The notes beneath the pieces were generated by a model. That model did no database searches. It saw nothing but the letters and a program-made list of their open reading frames with translations, and was not told where the DNA came from. 64,000 nt of DNA from Agrobacterium arsenijevicii (GTDB lineage Bacteria; Pseudomonadota; Alphaproteobacteria; Rhizobiales; Rhizobiaceae). The stretch spans positions 1 through 64,000 of the forward strand of contig JWIT01000016.1 of NCBI GenBank assembly GCA_000949895.1. The letters are read 5' to 3'. Positions 53,682 through 62,891 of this stretch are shown piece after piece. Each line of letters begins with the position of its first letter. Position 1 is the stretch's first letter. Position numbers and translations under genes: made by a program.

Positions 53682-53695
53682 AAGCCGGATTGAGC

Positions 53696-55057
53696 TTACT
53701 TGAGGCCGTCCCAAGCCTTCTGGATATCGGCGGCGACCTGATCGGCGGACTTGCCGCCGACAAAATCGATCATGCCGGTCCAGAATGCGCCCGCACCGAT
53801 CTTGCCCGGCATCAGGTCGGAACCGTCAAAGCCGAAAGTCGTTGCGGTGGTCAGGATTCCGCCCTGGCGCTTCATCTGCTCGTTGGCATAGGTATCGACG
53901 TTCACACCCTTGTATGGCGTCAGGAAGCTGGACTGTGCCATCCACACTTCATGCGCAATCGGGGTTTTCAGGAAGTCGACGAAAGCCTTGGCGGCGGGCG
54001 CTTCCTTGGTGACGGTAACGAGTGTACCCGCACCCAGAACCGGCTTGCCGAGTTCAGGCTTGGAAGCGTAGGTCGGCATGTAGAAGAAATCCACATCCGT
54101 GCCGACCTTGGTGCCTGCCGGGAAGAAGGACGGCACGAAGGATGCCTGATGGTGCAGGTAGCACTTCGGCGGAATGTCGAAAAGGCCCTTGGGGCTGTCG
54201 CGGAAGTCGGTGGAGGCCACAGCCGCGACACCGCCGCTGACATATTTTTCGTTCTTGGCGAATTTGCCGAACTCATTGATCGCCGCAACCACGGCCGGAT
54301 CGGTGAACTTGACCTCGTTCGTCGTCCATTTCTGGTAGACATCGAGCGGCTGCGTGCGCAGCATCAGGTCTTCCACCCAGTCCGTTGCCGGCCAGCCGGT
54401 TGCACCGCCGGAGCCGAGGCCGATGCACCAGGGCGTGCCGCCATCGGCAACGATCTGGTCCGTCAGCTTGAACAGGTCTTCCATGGTCGTGGGCACTTTA
54501 TAGCCCGCTTCCTCGAAGTTCTCAGGCACGTACCAGACGAGCGACTTCACGTCGGCCTTGAAGGGGAATGCGAAATAGGCCTTGTTGCCGTCCTTGCCCT
54601 TGTAGCTGCCCAGATCGACCCAGGACTGGCCTGCACCGTAGTTTTCCTTGACCCAGTTGGCGGTCTCGTCGCCGAGTGGCACCAGAAAACCCTTGGCGGC
54701 GAGATCGGCGAGAAGGCCGGGCTGCGGCAGGATGGCGATATTCGGTGGCGAACCCGCCTGCGTGTCGATGACGATCTGCTGTTCGTAGTTTTCCGACGAG
54801 GAATAACGAACATTCACGCCGGTCGCATCAGCGAAATAGGCAAGTACCGACTGGAACAGCGCCTCGTCCTCACCGCGCCAGGGCCCGAAAATCGTCAGCG
54901 TCTGGCCTTTGAGATCGGCATGCGCCGCCTTGAAGTCCTCGTAGCTTTTCCAGTTGAACTTGGCGTCCTGACCGGGCGCGAATTTAAGGTCGGCGGCAAA
55001 GGCCGAACCCGACAGCAGCACGATCGATGCCGCCGTCGCCAAAAGAGTCTTCTGCAT
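53696..55057 (-). CDS. aglE: alpha-glucoside ABC transporter substrate-binding protein AglE
   Basis: 453 residues with a signal peptide (MQKTLLATAASIVLLSGSAFA). The mature protein is a type-1 solute-binding protein (family 1, MalE-like): TLTIFGPWRGEDEALFQSVL, QIVIDTQAGSPPNIAILPQP, WYVPENFEEAGYKVPTTMED, GLGSGGATGWPATDWVEDL. Binds alpha-glucosides in the periplasm for AglFGK. It is the first gene of the operon, divergent from aglR, with two palindromic operators in between. Confidence 0.93.
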   Translation of the reverse strand: MQKTLLATAASIVLLSGSAFAADLKFAPGQDAKFNWKSYEDFKAAHADLKGQTLTIFGPWRGEDEALFQSVLAYFADATGVNVRYSSSENYEQQIVIDTQAGSPPNIAILPQPGLLADLAAKGFLVPLGDETANWVKENYGAGQSWVDLGSYKGKDGNKAYFAFPFKADVKSLVWYVPENFEEAGYKVPTTMEDLFKLTDQIVADGGTPWCIGLGSGGATGWPATDWVEDLMLRTQPLDVYQKWTTNEVKFTDPAVVAAINEFGKFAKNEKYVSGGVAAVASTDFRDSPKGLFDIPPKCYLHHQASFVPSFFPAGTKVGTDVDFFYMPTYASKPELGKPVLGAGTLVTVTKEAPAAKAFVDFLKTPIAHEVWMAQSSFLTPYKGVNVDTYANEQMKRQGGILTTATTFGFDGSDLMPGKIGAGAFWTGMIDFVGGKSADQVAADIQKAWDGLK

Positions 55058-55106
55058 GTGATTTACCTCCCATCACATAAAAGGCTCAAAGCACCTCCCA
55101 TAAATC

Positions 55107-55116
55107 AAAGCGCTTT
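55107..55116. promoter_or_regulatory. AglR (LacI-type) operator 1
   Basis: AAAGCGCTTT, a perfect palindrome with the central CG typical of LacI-family sites (wider form CAAAGCGCTTTG at 55106-55117). It lies 50 bp upstream of the aglE start. Confidence 0.75.
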
Positions 55117-55263
55117 GGCTACCTATTCATCTCATTGTCATCAAGAAGGAGTCAAGAGGCTCTTTCGCTGGATGGGCCGCATTGTCGTATGAATAGTCAT
55201 ACTTACTTAGGAAGGCGGCTATCGTTTTCGATTGAGAAAACCAGCAGAGGCTGGTAAAAACCT

Positions 55264-55273
55264 AAAGCGCTTT
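55264..55273. promoter_or_regulatory. AglR (LacI-type) operator 2
   Basis: The same AAAGCGCTTT palindrome, 60 bp upstream of the aglR start. Its centre is 157 bp from operator 1, about 15 turns of B-DNA, so a repression loop is geometrically possible. Confidence 0.75.
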
Positions 55274-55332
55274 GGGAGTTTGAGGAGAGGCTTTTGCCAT
55301 TTTCCAAAGTGCGCGCATGGAGGAAAACAAAC

Positions 55333-56358
55333 ATGAACCTGAAACAGTTGTCGCAACTGCTGGGGATTTCTCAGACAACCGTCAGCAGGGCGCTCAACGG
55401 ATATCCCGAGGTCAGCGCCGAAACGCGACGCCGTGTCACGGAAGCTGCCGAAAAGACCGGATATCGCCCAAATGCCGCGGCGCAGAGGCTGGCGACAGGC
55501 AAGGTCGGCTCCATCGGGCTGGTCATGCCGGTTGGCGAACACCACCGCTCGGATGTGCATTTCGGCGAATTCCTGAGCGGTCTTGGCGAGGAAGCGGCCC
55601 GCAGTGGATTTCACCTCGTCATCACGCCCACGGAGCCGGAAAAGGAACAGGAAGCCCTGCGGGGACTGGCCGCAAGCGGCAGCGTCGATGGCATCTACCT
55701 CGCCTACATGAAAAAGAACGATGCCCGCATCGCCATGATGCAATCGCTGTCGCTGCCCTTCCTCGTCCATGGCCGTTCCTTCGGTGTGGAGGAGGACTAT
55801 CCCTATCTCGACGTGGACAATGAGGCCGCCTTTCGCGATGCGACCCAGCTGCTGCTCCAGCTTGGCCATAAGCGGATCGGGCTTCTGAACGGGCCAGAAG
55901 GTTACGACTTCACCTTCCGCCGCTATCTCGGTGTGGAAAAGGCGCTGGCGGCAAACGGCCTGATATTGCACCCGGAGAACACGCGACACAGCAGCATGAC
56001 CGACGAGGAAGGTTATCTCGGCATGGAGGCGCTGCTGTCACAGCCGGAGAGGCCGACCGCCATTGTTTGCGCCAGTACCGCACTTGCGCTCGGCGTCATC
56101 CGCTCGCTCAACCAGCGCGGCCTGAAACCCGGCAGAGATATTTCGCTGATCGCCCATGACGACGTGCTGCCGCTTCTGAAGCCCGACAATTTTTCCGTGC
56201 CGCTGACCACCACCCGCTCATCCTTGCGGGCGGCCGGCGTGCGTGTCGGCCAGCGCCTGATCAACCGGATCAAGCTCAATCAGACCGAGCCCCATCAGGA
56301 ACTCTGGAAGGCGGAACTCGTGGTTCGCGCCTCCACAGGGCCAGCGCCGAAAGAGTAG
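55333..56358 (+). CDS. aglR: LacI family transcriptional regulator AglR
   Basis: 341 residues from ATG 55333, with GGAGGAAAAC upstream. The N-terminal LacI helix-turn-helix is MNLKQLSQLLGISQTTVSRA with the hinge-helix region YRPNAAAQRLATGKVGSIGLV. A periplasmic-binding-protein-like effector domain follows (about 62-341). As the divergent gene of aglEFGAK it is the probable repressor, released by an alpha-glucoside. Two palindromes in the shared 275 bp are its likely targets. Confidence 0.93.
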   Translation: MNLKQLSQLLGISQTTVSRALNGYPEVSAETRRRVTEAAEKTGYRPNAAAQRLATGKVGSIGLVMPVGEHHRSDVHFGEFLSGLGEEAARSGFHLVITPTEPEKEQEALRGLAASGSVDGIYLAYMKKNDARIAMMQSLSLPFLVHGRSFGVEEDYPYLDVDNEAAFRDATQLLLQLGHKRIGLLNGPEGYDFTFRRYLGVEKALAANGLILHPENTRHSSMTDEEGYLGMEALLSQPERPTAIVCASTALALGVIRSLNQRGLKPGRDISLIAHDDVLPLLKPDNFSVPLTTTRSSLRAAGVRVGQRLINRIKLNQTEPHQELWKAELVVRASTGPAPKE

Positions 56359-56366
56359 CGCCGATT

Positions 56367-57266
56367 TCAGAACTTCGGTGCGGTCTTGCCGAGCGCGCGA
56401 TAGGCGGCGATGACGGTGTTGGCCATCAGCATGGCGATCGTCATCGGGCCGACACCGCCCGGAACTGGCGTGATGGCAGCGGCCACAGCACTTGCCTCGT
56501 CATAGGCGACATCGCCGACCAGCTTCGATTTGCCTTCGCCTTTTTCCGGCGCAGGAATGCGGTTGATGCCGACATCGATGACCGTTGCGCCGGGTTTTAC
56601 CCAATCGCCCTTCACCATCGCCGCACGGCCGACTGCCGCCACGAGAATATCGGCCGTCTTGCAGACGGTGGCGAGATCCTTGGTACGCGAATGCGCCATC
56701 GTCACCGTGGCATTGGCGTTCAAGAGCAGCTGGCCCATCGGCTTGCCGAACAGGTTCGAGCGGCCGATGACCACGGCATTGAGACCGGAAAGGTCTTCGC
56801 CGTGAATGCCGCGCACCAGAAGCATGGCGCCGGCTGGCGTGCAGGAAATGAGGCCGGTGGCAAGATCGCCGGTTGCGAGCTTGCCGGCGTTCAGCACGCT
56901 CAGCCCGTCCACATCCTTCTCAGGCAGGATCGACTGGATGATCTCATCGGAATTGAAGTGCTTCGGCAAAGGAAGCTGCACCAGAATGCCGTGGATCGAC
57001 GCATCGGCGTTCAAATCGCCGACCAGCTTCAGGAGATCAGCCTGCGTCGTTTCTTCCGGCAGCGTGTGCTGAACGGAATTGAAACCGCATTGCTTGGCCG
57101 TCTTGCTTTTGGAGTTCACGTAAGCGTGGCTGGCCGGATCGTTGCCGACGATGACAACCGCGAGACCGGGCTTCACGCCCTGTTCCGCCTCAAGCGTTTC
57201 TGCTGATTTGCGGACCGCCTCCGTTACCGAAGCCGCCTTCGCCTTCCCGTCAATCACAACTGCCAT
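56367..57266 (-). CDS. folD: bifunctional methylenetetrahydrofolate dehydrogenase/cyclohydrolase
   Basis: 299 residues from ATG 57266, with AGGAGCAGGACGC upstream. It interconverts methylene-, methenyl- and formyl-tetrahydrofolate in the cytoplasm. Signatures are the catalytic Lys in [16 protein letters not shown], the [10 protein letters not shown] segment, [17 protein letters not shown] (NADP site) and [17 protein letters not shown] near the C-terminus. Length is normal. It is convergent with aglR, 8 bp apart, and follows the Wzz-like gene on the minus strand. Confidence 0.96.
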   Translation of the reverse strand: MAVVIDGKAKAASVTEAVRKSAETLEAEQGVKPGLAVVIVGNDPASHAYVNSKSKTAKQCGFNSVQHTLPEETTQADLLKLVGDLNADASIHGILVQLPLPKHFNSDEIIQSILPEKDVDGLSVLNAGKLATGDLATGLISCTPAGAMLLVRGIHGEDLSGLNAVVIGRSNLFGKPMGQLLLNANATVTMAHSRTKDLATVCKTADILVAAVGRAAMVKGDWVKPGATVIDVGINRIPAPEKGEGKSKLVGDVAYDEASAVAAAITPVPGGVGPMTIAMLMANTVIAAYRALGKTAPKF

Positions 57267-57343
57267 GCGTCCTGCTCCTGCTGGGTTACGTTGGCTCCGT
57301 ATGGTATCCCATTCACAGGAATGCAAGCGAAAATGCGGCGTTT

Positions 57344-59125
57344 TCAGGCCGTTTTGCGGTAGTCTTCGCGGTGATCGGCGTAATCGGCGAGACGCTCCCT
57401 CAAGAGCGCCAACTCGCGTCTCAATTCCGCCAACTCCTCGGCCTCGGCCTGCTCGTGATCGAAGTGCCCGGCAAGGGCTTCATTGAGCAAAGGCGGCAGC
57501 TCCGGCGACATTTGGGCAGCATTCCGCACAGTGCGGTTGCCCATCAGAACCTGCCGGACGCGCTCGTCCAGCGGAATGTCATCGGTATCAAATCCGGCAT
57601 CATTCGCCGCCTCGGCGTAATAGTCGGCGAACTCATCCTCCGGCTCAAAATCGCCATCGGCGGCCGGCTCTTCCAGATCATGGAACACATCCGGCTCGAT
57701 CGGCTCGAATTCGGGAAACTGCGCGGACTGTACAGGCGCTTCTTCAAGATGGGGAACCTGCGCATCCTCGAAAACGAGCGCCGCATCCTCTTCCTCGTCG
57801 TGGCGACGGTAGCTCAGGAGGTAGAGGCTGCCCAGCAGGCCGATCAACGCGCCACCGCCCGCCAGCATCCCGGCTTGCGTCATATCGCGCGACAGTTCAC
57901 CCGGTCCGGCCTTCCTGGTGAGGCGGGTCTCAACGGCGGTAGTCGTGGATGAGGACATATCCCGGCGTTCGCTTGCCTCGAGATAGGTATTGCGCGCCGT
58001 TTCCAGTTCACCCTGCAATCTGGAGAATTCACCGGGCGTGACACCGAGGCTGCTTAGGCGATCGAGGTGTTTCGTTCGTTCGCCGTTCGCGGTTGCAACT
58101 TCCTGTGCGACGCGCTTTTCATCCGCCCGCAGGCCATCAACCAGCTGGCGAAGTGCGGGAGCGACAAGCGCCTGCACGGCATCCACCGCATTCTGGGCGG
58201 CGATGCGGCGGGGATGTTTCGGACCGTAATCGACCGAGACACCGGCAAGCGCCATGCTGGCACTCGCATGTCTTTGCCTGATATCCTCAAGCACCGAAAA
58301 AGCCGCACCTGACGGCAGGGGCTTTGACAAAACTTCATTCGGCTTGAGGGCGGAGGCAGCCGCCAGCTCCGTCTGAAGCGATTGCTGCTGCCGGGTGGTC
58401 CCCGCAAGGTTGTCGTTTATGTCGCGCAATTGCTGTTCGAGCTGCTGCACTTCTGACAGCACGGTATCGCCATGGCGCATCTGGAAACCGTTCAGCGCGG
58501 CTTCCGCCTCGTCCAGCCGGGTCCGCGCCCTCTCCGTCTCGCGCATGGCAGGCGTCATGGTGCCAGCCTTGCCATCCGCCATGACACGCATCGAAAGATA
58601 ATCCGTAAGCCGCATCGCGCCTTCCGGCGTCGCGGCCTTCGAGGTTACGATCAGCGTATTTTCATCCGGGGTCAGTTCCAGCCGGATCGCCTCGCCCACC
58701 GCGCCGTTCAACGCTTCGCGCGGGGAAAGCGAACGTGTATCCGCCCCCGTCAAAAGGTCGAGAAGCAGGCCAAGCTCGCCCTGATTGTGAACACCGACCA
58801 TGTCGGCGGGTTTCAATTTGAGGTCGCCGGTTATCCGGTCCAGCCCGGAGGGAGAAAGCAGGGTACGGCGGGCCATGGCAAGAAAGCGGGCCGCATCTGG
58901 TGCATCGTAGCCGGTCTGGGTGACCTCGACACGCGCCTGCGAAACATATCCGCGAAAACCGGAATCGATGAGCAGGAGCGGAAGTGCAGCACCCGCGACA
59001 GTGGCGGCAACCACGCAGCCGGCCGTCAGAAGCCGCAGACAATGTTTGCGCAATTGCGACACGGGTACGGCGACATCATCCTCGTCAGGGCGCATCGCCA
59101 TCATATCGGGACTGTGATCAACCAT
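57344..59125 (-). CDS. Wzz/GumC-type polysaccharide chain-length/export protein
   Basis: 593 residues. A first membrane helix (about 30-52, [20 protein letters not shown]) and a second near 425-445 ([18 protein letters not shown]) flank a large periplasmic region with long coiled-coil segments ([38 protein letters not shown]). This is the co-polymerase/export layout of Wzz/GumC/ExoP proteins. The C-terminal cytoplasmic part is acidic ([19 protein letters not shown]) and lacks the BY-kinase Walker motifs of ExoP. It follows the WecG-like gene and precedes folD. Export partners are not in the window. Confidence 0.8.
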   Translation of the reverse strand: MVDHSPDMMAMRPDEDDVAVPVSQLRKHCLRLLTAGCVVAATVAGAALPLLLIDSGFRGYVSQARVEVTQTGYDAPDAARFLAMARRTLLSPSGLDRITGDLKLKPADMVGVHNQGELGLLLDLLTGADTRSLSPREALNGAVGEAIRLELTPDENTLIVTSKAATPEGAMRLTDYLSMRVMADGKAGTMTPAMRETERARTRLDEAEAALNGFQMRHGDTVLSEVQQLEQQLRDINDNLAGTTRQQQSLQTELAAASALKPNEVLSKPLPSGAAFSVLEDIRQRHASASMALAGVSVDYGPKHPRRIAAQNAVDAVQALVAPALRQLVDGLRADEKRVAQEVATANGERTKHLDRLSSLGVTPGEFSRLQGELETARNTYLEASERRDMSSSTTTAVETRLTRKAGPGELSRDMTQAGMLAGGGALIGLLGSLYLLSYRRHDEEEDAALVFEDAQVPHLEEAPVQSAQFPEFEPIEPDVFHDLEEPAADGDFEPEDEFADYYAEAANDAGFDTDDIPLDERVRQVLMGNRTVRNAAQMSPELPPLLNEALAGHFDHEQAEAEELAELRRELALLRERLADYADHREDYRKTA

Positions 59126-59238
59126 CTGAAGCCGTCTGCCACGCTCGGCGCCGCCCGCAACAGGCAGCTTTCAAAACCTTACGGGAGGTTAAAGGATCGT
59201 GGCAAACAAATGGTTAACGCGGGCTTTGCGGACCGGTC

Positions 59239-59913
59239 TCAGCCCTTGCCGAGCGCGATGTGCCATGGCTCGGCGCACAGGCTGTAAAGCCAGCTCATAT
59301 GCAACTTGCGAAAGATTTCCGGCATACCGGCCACTTCGGATGCCAGCACCTTGAACAGGGGGCCGACCGCGATGGCGACCCGCGCATCGTCGCGACTGAC
59401 GCTGCGATGCAGCCATTTTTCCTGATTTTCCCCGAGCATGCCGGCCAGCACGACATCCACCTTCACGCCCGACGTATCCCTGTTCAGCATCACGAAATCA
59501 TGCCAGGGTGCGTGTGCGCGCAGCTTGGCGAGGACCTCTCCGACCTGCGCCGCATCATCTCCCGCAACGCCGATACGTTTCGGCACCGCCATATAGGTCA
59601 GAAGCGCCATGACGAAGGCGACGCCGTCGATGGTGACGGGCAGAGGCTTGCCATGTTCGGCACGGGCAGCGGCATTCATTCCCCTGCCCTGCGGCAGAAG
59701 CAGGCAGCTTTCCAGAATCTGCCGGTAAGCAATGTCCTTGAGAGATAGCCTGGCATTCTGGATGGTGAGAAACGAGAGCATCGTATGGCCTTCGCAAGCC
59801 GAAGCCCGACCGCTGACCATTTCCAGCGCCCCGTTCCAGTCCAGATCACACACGCGCAATCCGTGGATATTCCGTTGCGATCCCGTCCGCGCAAAACCTG
59901 CCGCGAAATTCAT
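59239..59913 (-). CDS. WecG/TagA/CpsF family glycosyltransferase-like protein
   Basis: 224 residues from ATG 59913 (GGGGGTTGG upstream). The GT26 blocks are present: FLTIQNARLS (N-terminal Asn), VDVVLAGMLGENQEKWLHRS and ARVAIAVGPLFKVLASEVAGMPEIF ending in MSWLYSLCAEP. In the N-terminal LPDGxG motif, which supplies the catalytic Asp (Asp65 of TagA), this protein reads LLLPQGRGMN, with Gln75 in its place. It may be inactive or altered. It is followed by the Wzz-like gene, so the two are probably co-transcribed as a small polysaccharide unit. Confidence 0.7.
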   Translation of the reverse strand: MNFAAGFARTGSQRNIHGLRVCDLDWNGALEMVSGRASACEGHTMLSFLTIQNARLSLKDIAYRQILESCLLLPQGRGMNAAARAEHGKPLPVTIDGVAFVMALLTYMAVPKRIGVAGDDAAQVGEVLAKLRAHAPWHDFVMLNRDTSGVKVDVVLAGMLGENQEKWLHRSVSRDDARVAIAVGPLFKVLASEVAGMPEIFRKLHMSWLYSLCAEPWHIALGKG

Positions 59914-60094
59914 GCCAACCCCCAAATGCCAAACCCACTGCCGGCAATCCGGCGCAAGGTTTGCGGGATGGCGGCTCACGGGTCTGTTTATACAGGTGCT
60001 GGTTGAAGTTACCCTGAAAGCAACCGTTCGAATGTCACGGGAAATAGAAAGGCTCGATTAACCAGACTGGCGGCCCGCAGTGCGTCGCACGACG

Positions 60095-60631
60095 TCAGTG
60101 GCTCGGGGCCGCTTCTTTTCCGGCGTCGACTTTCTCGCCTTCGACAATCTTGACCGAATGGGGCGAGCCGTTGCCCTTCTGCTCGCGAATGTCGGCTTTC
60201 GACAGATAATCGAGCTGCTCGATCAGCACATCCCCGACCACATCATCGCCGAGCCTCTTGTTCAGCCCCTCGCGGATGCGCTGCTTGAAGACCTCGGGAT
60301 CGAAGGTGGAGATATTGGCGATGTTGACCATGGAAGAGCCCGCCAGAAGCGTGAACAATTCGTCGGTCATCAACTGCGTTGCCGGCAGTTCGATCTTCGC
60401 CATCTTTTCCTTGTCGACACGCAGGGAAATGCGGCTGAGGAAATAGCCATTCACGCCGCCATCATTGATGACGGGGATGGTGATGCTTTCACCTTTGACC
60501 AGTTGCAGACTGGCCTTTTTCGCCCCCGCCTCATCTCCCGGCGAGGGTGCTGTCGCCATCTGGACGGAGAAATACACCGCGCCGAGCGTGACGGCGCAAA
60601 CCCAGACGCCGGTGAGAAGAAGCTTCAACAT
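60095..60631 (-). CDS. FliL-like membrane protein of the flagellar cluster
   Basis: 178 residues. One N-terminal membrane helix (about 5-24, LLTGVWVCAVTLGAVYFSVQ) is followed by a periplasmic domain. That domain reads like FliL or other SPFH-fold proteins: VNGYFLSRISLRVDKEKMAKI, TDELFTLLAGSSMVN, FKQRIREGLNKRLGDDVVGDVLIEQLDYL. FliL sits at the flagellar basal body beside the stators. The start codon overlaps the stop of the FlgN-like gene. The assignment to FliL is inference from pattern only; the canonical fliL probably lies elsewhere in the cluster. Confidence 0.6.
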   Translation of the reverse strand: MLKLLLTGVWVCAVTLGAVYFSVQMATAPSPGDEAGAKKASLQLVKGESITIPVINDGGVNGYFLSRISLRVDKEKMAKIELPATQLMTDELFTLLAGSSMVNIANISTFDPEVFKQRIREGLNKRLGDDVVGDVLIEQLDYLSKADIREQKGNGSPHSVKIVEGEKVDAGKEAAPSH

Positions 60632-60999
60632 CAGGAGGCGGCACCGTACATGAACTGTTCCTGCGAATAGGTGCCGTCCGTATCGGCTTCCTGGATCGCG
60701 GTCTTGAGCAGATCCGCGACAGCGCGAACCGCATTCAGATGCGCCTCGACGCGGCTGGCATTGGTCGCAAGCTTGGACTTGATGCCCTGAACCTGATCGA
60801 GATGTCCGGCGGCGATTTCCTCATGGGGCGTATCGCGGAACAGCATCGTCAACTCATAGAGGCAACGGCTTTTATGGGCATTGGAGACTTTGAAATCGAA
60901 CTGGGGGTCCTTACCGATATTGTCATTCTCATTGTCGATGATCATTTCAAGACGGCCGAGAACGGATTTGATGCGGTGGTCGTTCGACATAAGGTCCAT
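60631..60999 (-). CDS. flgN: FlgN-like flagellar export chaperone
   Basis: 122 residues from ATG 60999, with GAGGAGACACGC upstream; an earlier TTG or ATG in frame is possible. The protein is helical and acidic (LGRLEMIIDNENDNIG, LYELTMLFRDTPHEEI, VEAHLNAVRAVADLLKTAIQE). These repeats are like FlgN chaperones, which escort the hook-filament junction proteins FlgK and FlgL. Position between flgJ and the FliL-like gene supports this. Identification is moderate because FlgN proteins are weakly conserved. Confidence 0.65.
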   Translation of the reverse strand: MDLMSNDHRIKSVLGRLEMIIDNENDNIGKDPQFDFKVSNAHKSRCLYELTMLFRDTPHEEIAAGHLDQVQGIKSKLATNASRVEAHLNAVRAVADLLKTAIQEADTDGTYSQEQFMYGAAS

Positions 61000-61028
61000 G
61001 CGTGTCTCCTCGTTATGATTTATCATGC

Positions 61029-61586
61029 TCAAGCCTCGTCCGTTTTATCATTGGAAACGCCGAGGACCTGCCTTTCGAACTCCGCCACCATCCGAATTGC
61101 AGCATTATGGTCTTTTTCATTCATGGATACGTCGGTAATGCCTTTGCTCTCGGCTTTCCGCAACGCATCCTTGTAGGCCTGTTCCGCAATGCCGACGCCG
61201 CCATTTCTGGAGATCGTGTCGGCAAACTGTTCCGCCATCATGCTTTTCCAGATCTCGCCGGCATTACCCTTGCCGTAAACCTCCTCGCTGTCTTTCGGCA
61301 GCATGTTGGCAACGAAGGTCTGAAGCACGGAAGCCTCATACTTGCGATACGTTTCCGGAATTTCGGTACGGGCAGAGCGGATGTTGGTATTGCCGAGACC
61401 CGCCTTTGAGGTGGCGCTATCAAGCATATCAACGGCAGCGCCAAAGCCCTTGCCCGAATCGGCAAGGCTCGTCGCAGCGAAAGCCGCCTTGTTCGCCTTC
61501 AATTTTTCCTGGGCGACCTGCACTTCCTGAGGGTCCGCAGCGCGAACCACATCCATCACCAGATCACTTATAACCGATATCGCCAC
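61029..61586 (-). CDS. flgJ: flagellar rod-binding protein FlgJ (rod domain only)
   Basis: 185 residues from a GTG at 61586, with GGGAG eight bases upstream; in-frame upstream sequence to 61691 lacks conserved content. The core (YEASVLQTFVANMLPKDSE, GEIWKSMMAEQFADTISRNGG) matches the N-terminal rod-capping domain of FlgJ. The C-terminal muramidase domain of enterobacterial FlgJ is missing, as usual in alphaproteobacteria, where a separate peptidoglycan hydrolase is used. The 29-bp spacing to the FlgN-like gene fits one operon. Confidence 0.82.
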   Translation of the reverse strand: MAISVISDLVMDVVRAADPQEVQVAQEKLKANKAAFAATSLADSGKGFGAAVDMLDSATSKAGLGNTNIRSARTEIPETYRKYEASVLQTFVANMLPKDSEEVYGKGNAGEIWKSMMAEQFADTISRNGGVGIAEQAYKDALRKAESKGITDVSMNEKDHNAAIRMVAEFERQVLGVSNDKTDEA

Positions 61587-61700
61587 GTCAAGAACTCCCG
61601 AGCTGACGAACGGGCGGCATTGAAGGCCGGGCGTTCGCTCAATCAAGAAACACCGCTCAATACGTCCATCCGGACGCCAGCGATGCAACAACGGGATAGA

Positions 61701-62120
61701 CTATGGATCGCCAACCTTGCTGGAGGCTGGTGTCCGGGATGCGTTTGTAATTTCTAACAGATCATAGATTGCATTATCGTCGGCCTCACGATCCTCGAGA
61801 TCGCGGGCAAGGTGCATTCTGTCCTCAAGCCGGTCGGCCTTGGTCTTTTCCTTGAGCACTTTGTTTTCCTGCAATTGCTGCACGCCGGTGAGCTGGCGGT
61901 CCTTGACGACGAGACGGCCGTAACGATCCGAATAGTGCTTGGAGAACATCTGGTGGACCGGTTCCATGGAACTCATCGCTTCAAGCACGGTCTCCATGGA
62001 TTCTGCCACTTCCGCACGCACGCGGGTGGTGTCAGCCAGTTCCACCTCGGCCATTTTCTCCATATGGCGCTGGACCGTTACCAGGCGCTTGAGTTTGGCC
62101 GAACGCTTGTCCGAAGCCAT
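61701..62120 (-). CDS. FliJ-like coiled-coil flagellar export protein
   Basis: 139 residues, almost all helical and highly charged (KLKRLVTVQRHMEKMAEVEL, GVQQLQENKVLKEKTKADRLEDRMH). It has neither signal peptide nor membrane helix. Size, heptad character and position after fliR are those of FliJ/FliT-class export proteins, which couple the ATPase FliI to the export gate. Sequence alone does not separate FliJ from other flagellar coiled-coil proteins. The start lies 15 bp after the fliR stop. Confidence 0.6.
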   Translation of the reverse strand: MASDKRSAKLKRLVTVQRHMEKMAEVELADTTRVRAEVAESMETVLEAMSSMEPVHQMFSKHYSDRYGRLVVKDRQLTGVQQLQENKVLKEKTKADRLEDRMHLARDLEDREADDNAIYDLLEITNASRTPASSKVGDP

Positions 62121-62135
62121 GGCGTTTTCTCCAGA

Positions 62136-62891
62136 TCAAAAGCCGATGAAGACCGGGCCGAAACCATCCACGAACTGGCGGATGAGGGCTGCGATCGACA
62201 AATAAAGCATGAAAATACCGCCCGCCAGAACAAAAGGCGTCGATATGAAGTAGACCGGTATCTGCGGCGCCAGCTTGTTGATGAGACCGACCGCGACGTT
62301 GAACATCAAGCCGTAGATCACGAAAGGGCTGGCAAGCCGCAGCATGATCGAGAAGGACGCCCGCAGCGTATCGGTGAGCGTTATCAGCATCTTCTGGCCG
62401 CTGATGAGCGCCCCGACCGGTGTCGCACCGTAGGAATCGATCAGCGCCCGCAGGACGATGTGGTGGAAATCCAGTATGAACAGCACCATAAGCCCGCCGA
62501 AGGTGATGAAGTTCGATATCTGGTTTTCCTGCACGTCTTCGATGACATCCGCACCGCCGGGAGCGCTGAGTCCAATGGATGCGCCGATGAGTGCGCCCGT
62601 GAACTGAAAGCCGAGCGTGTAAAACCGTGCGATCAATCCATACATCGCGCCGATGACGATCTCGGTGAAGATGAGGCCGACGACGGTGCCCTGGCTTGCG
62701 CCGGAGACTTTCGGATAGATCGTATCCCACAGCACCGGCAGAAGCGCCATGGAGATCGCGACGCACAGCAGAATGCGGATCTGCGGTGAAATGCGCGAGC
62801 TGGAAAAGCCCGGCATGGTCATGAAGCAGGCGCCGATGCGGCAAATTGCAAGGAACAATGCGATAATTGTCCCTTGCGGGTCGGTTATCAT
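62136..62891 (-). CDS. fliR: flagellar biosynthesis protein FliR
   Basis: 251 residues with about six membrane helices. It is part of the flagellar type III export gate (FliPQR-FlhAB). Recognisable blocks are [55 protein letters not shown] and [30 protein letters not shown]. Length matches the family. The start overlaps the flhA stop by 4 nt (ATGA), so flhA and fliR are translationally coupled. The FliJ-like gene follows. Confidence 0.93.
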   Translation of the reverse strand: MITDPQGTIIALFLAICRIGACFMTMPGFSSSRISPQIRILLCVAISMALLPVLWDTIYPKVSGASQGTVVGLIFTEIVIGAMYGLIARFYTLGFQFTGALIGASIGLSAPGGADVIEDVQENQISNFITFGGLMVLFILDFHHIVLRALIDSYGATPVGALISGQKMLITLTDTLRASFSIMLRLASPFVIYGLMFNVAVGLINKLAPQIPVYFISTPFVLAGGIFMLYLSIAALIRQFVDGFGPVFIGF

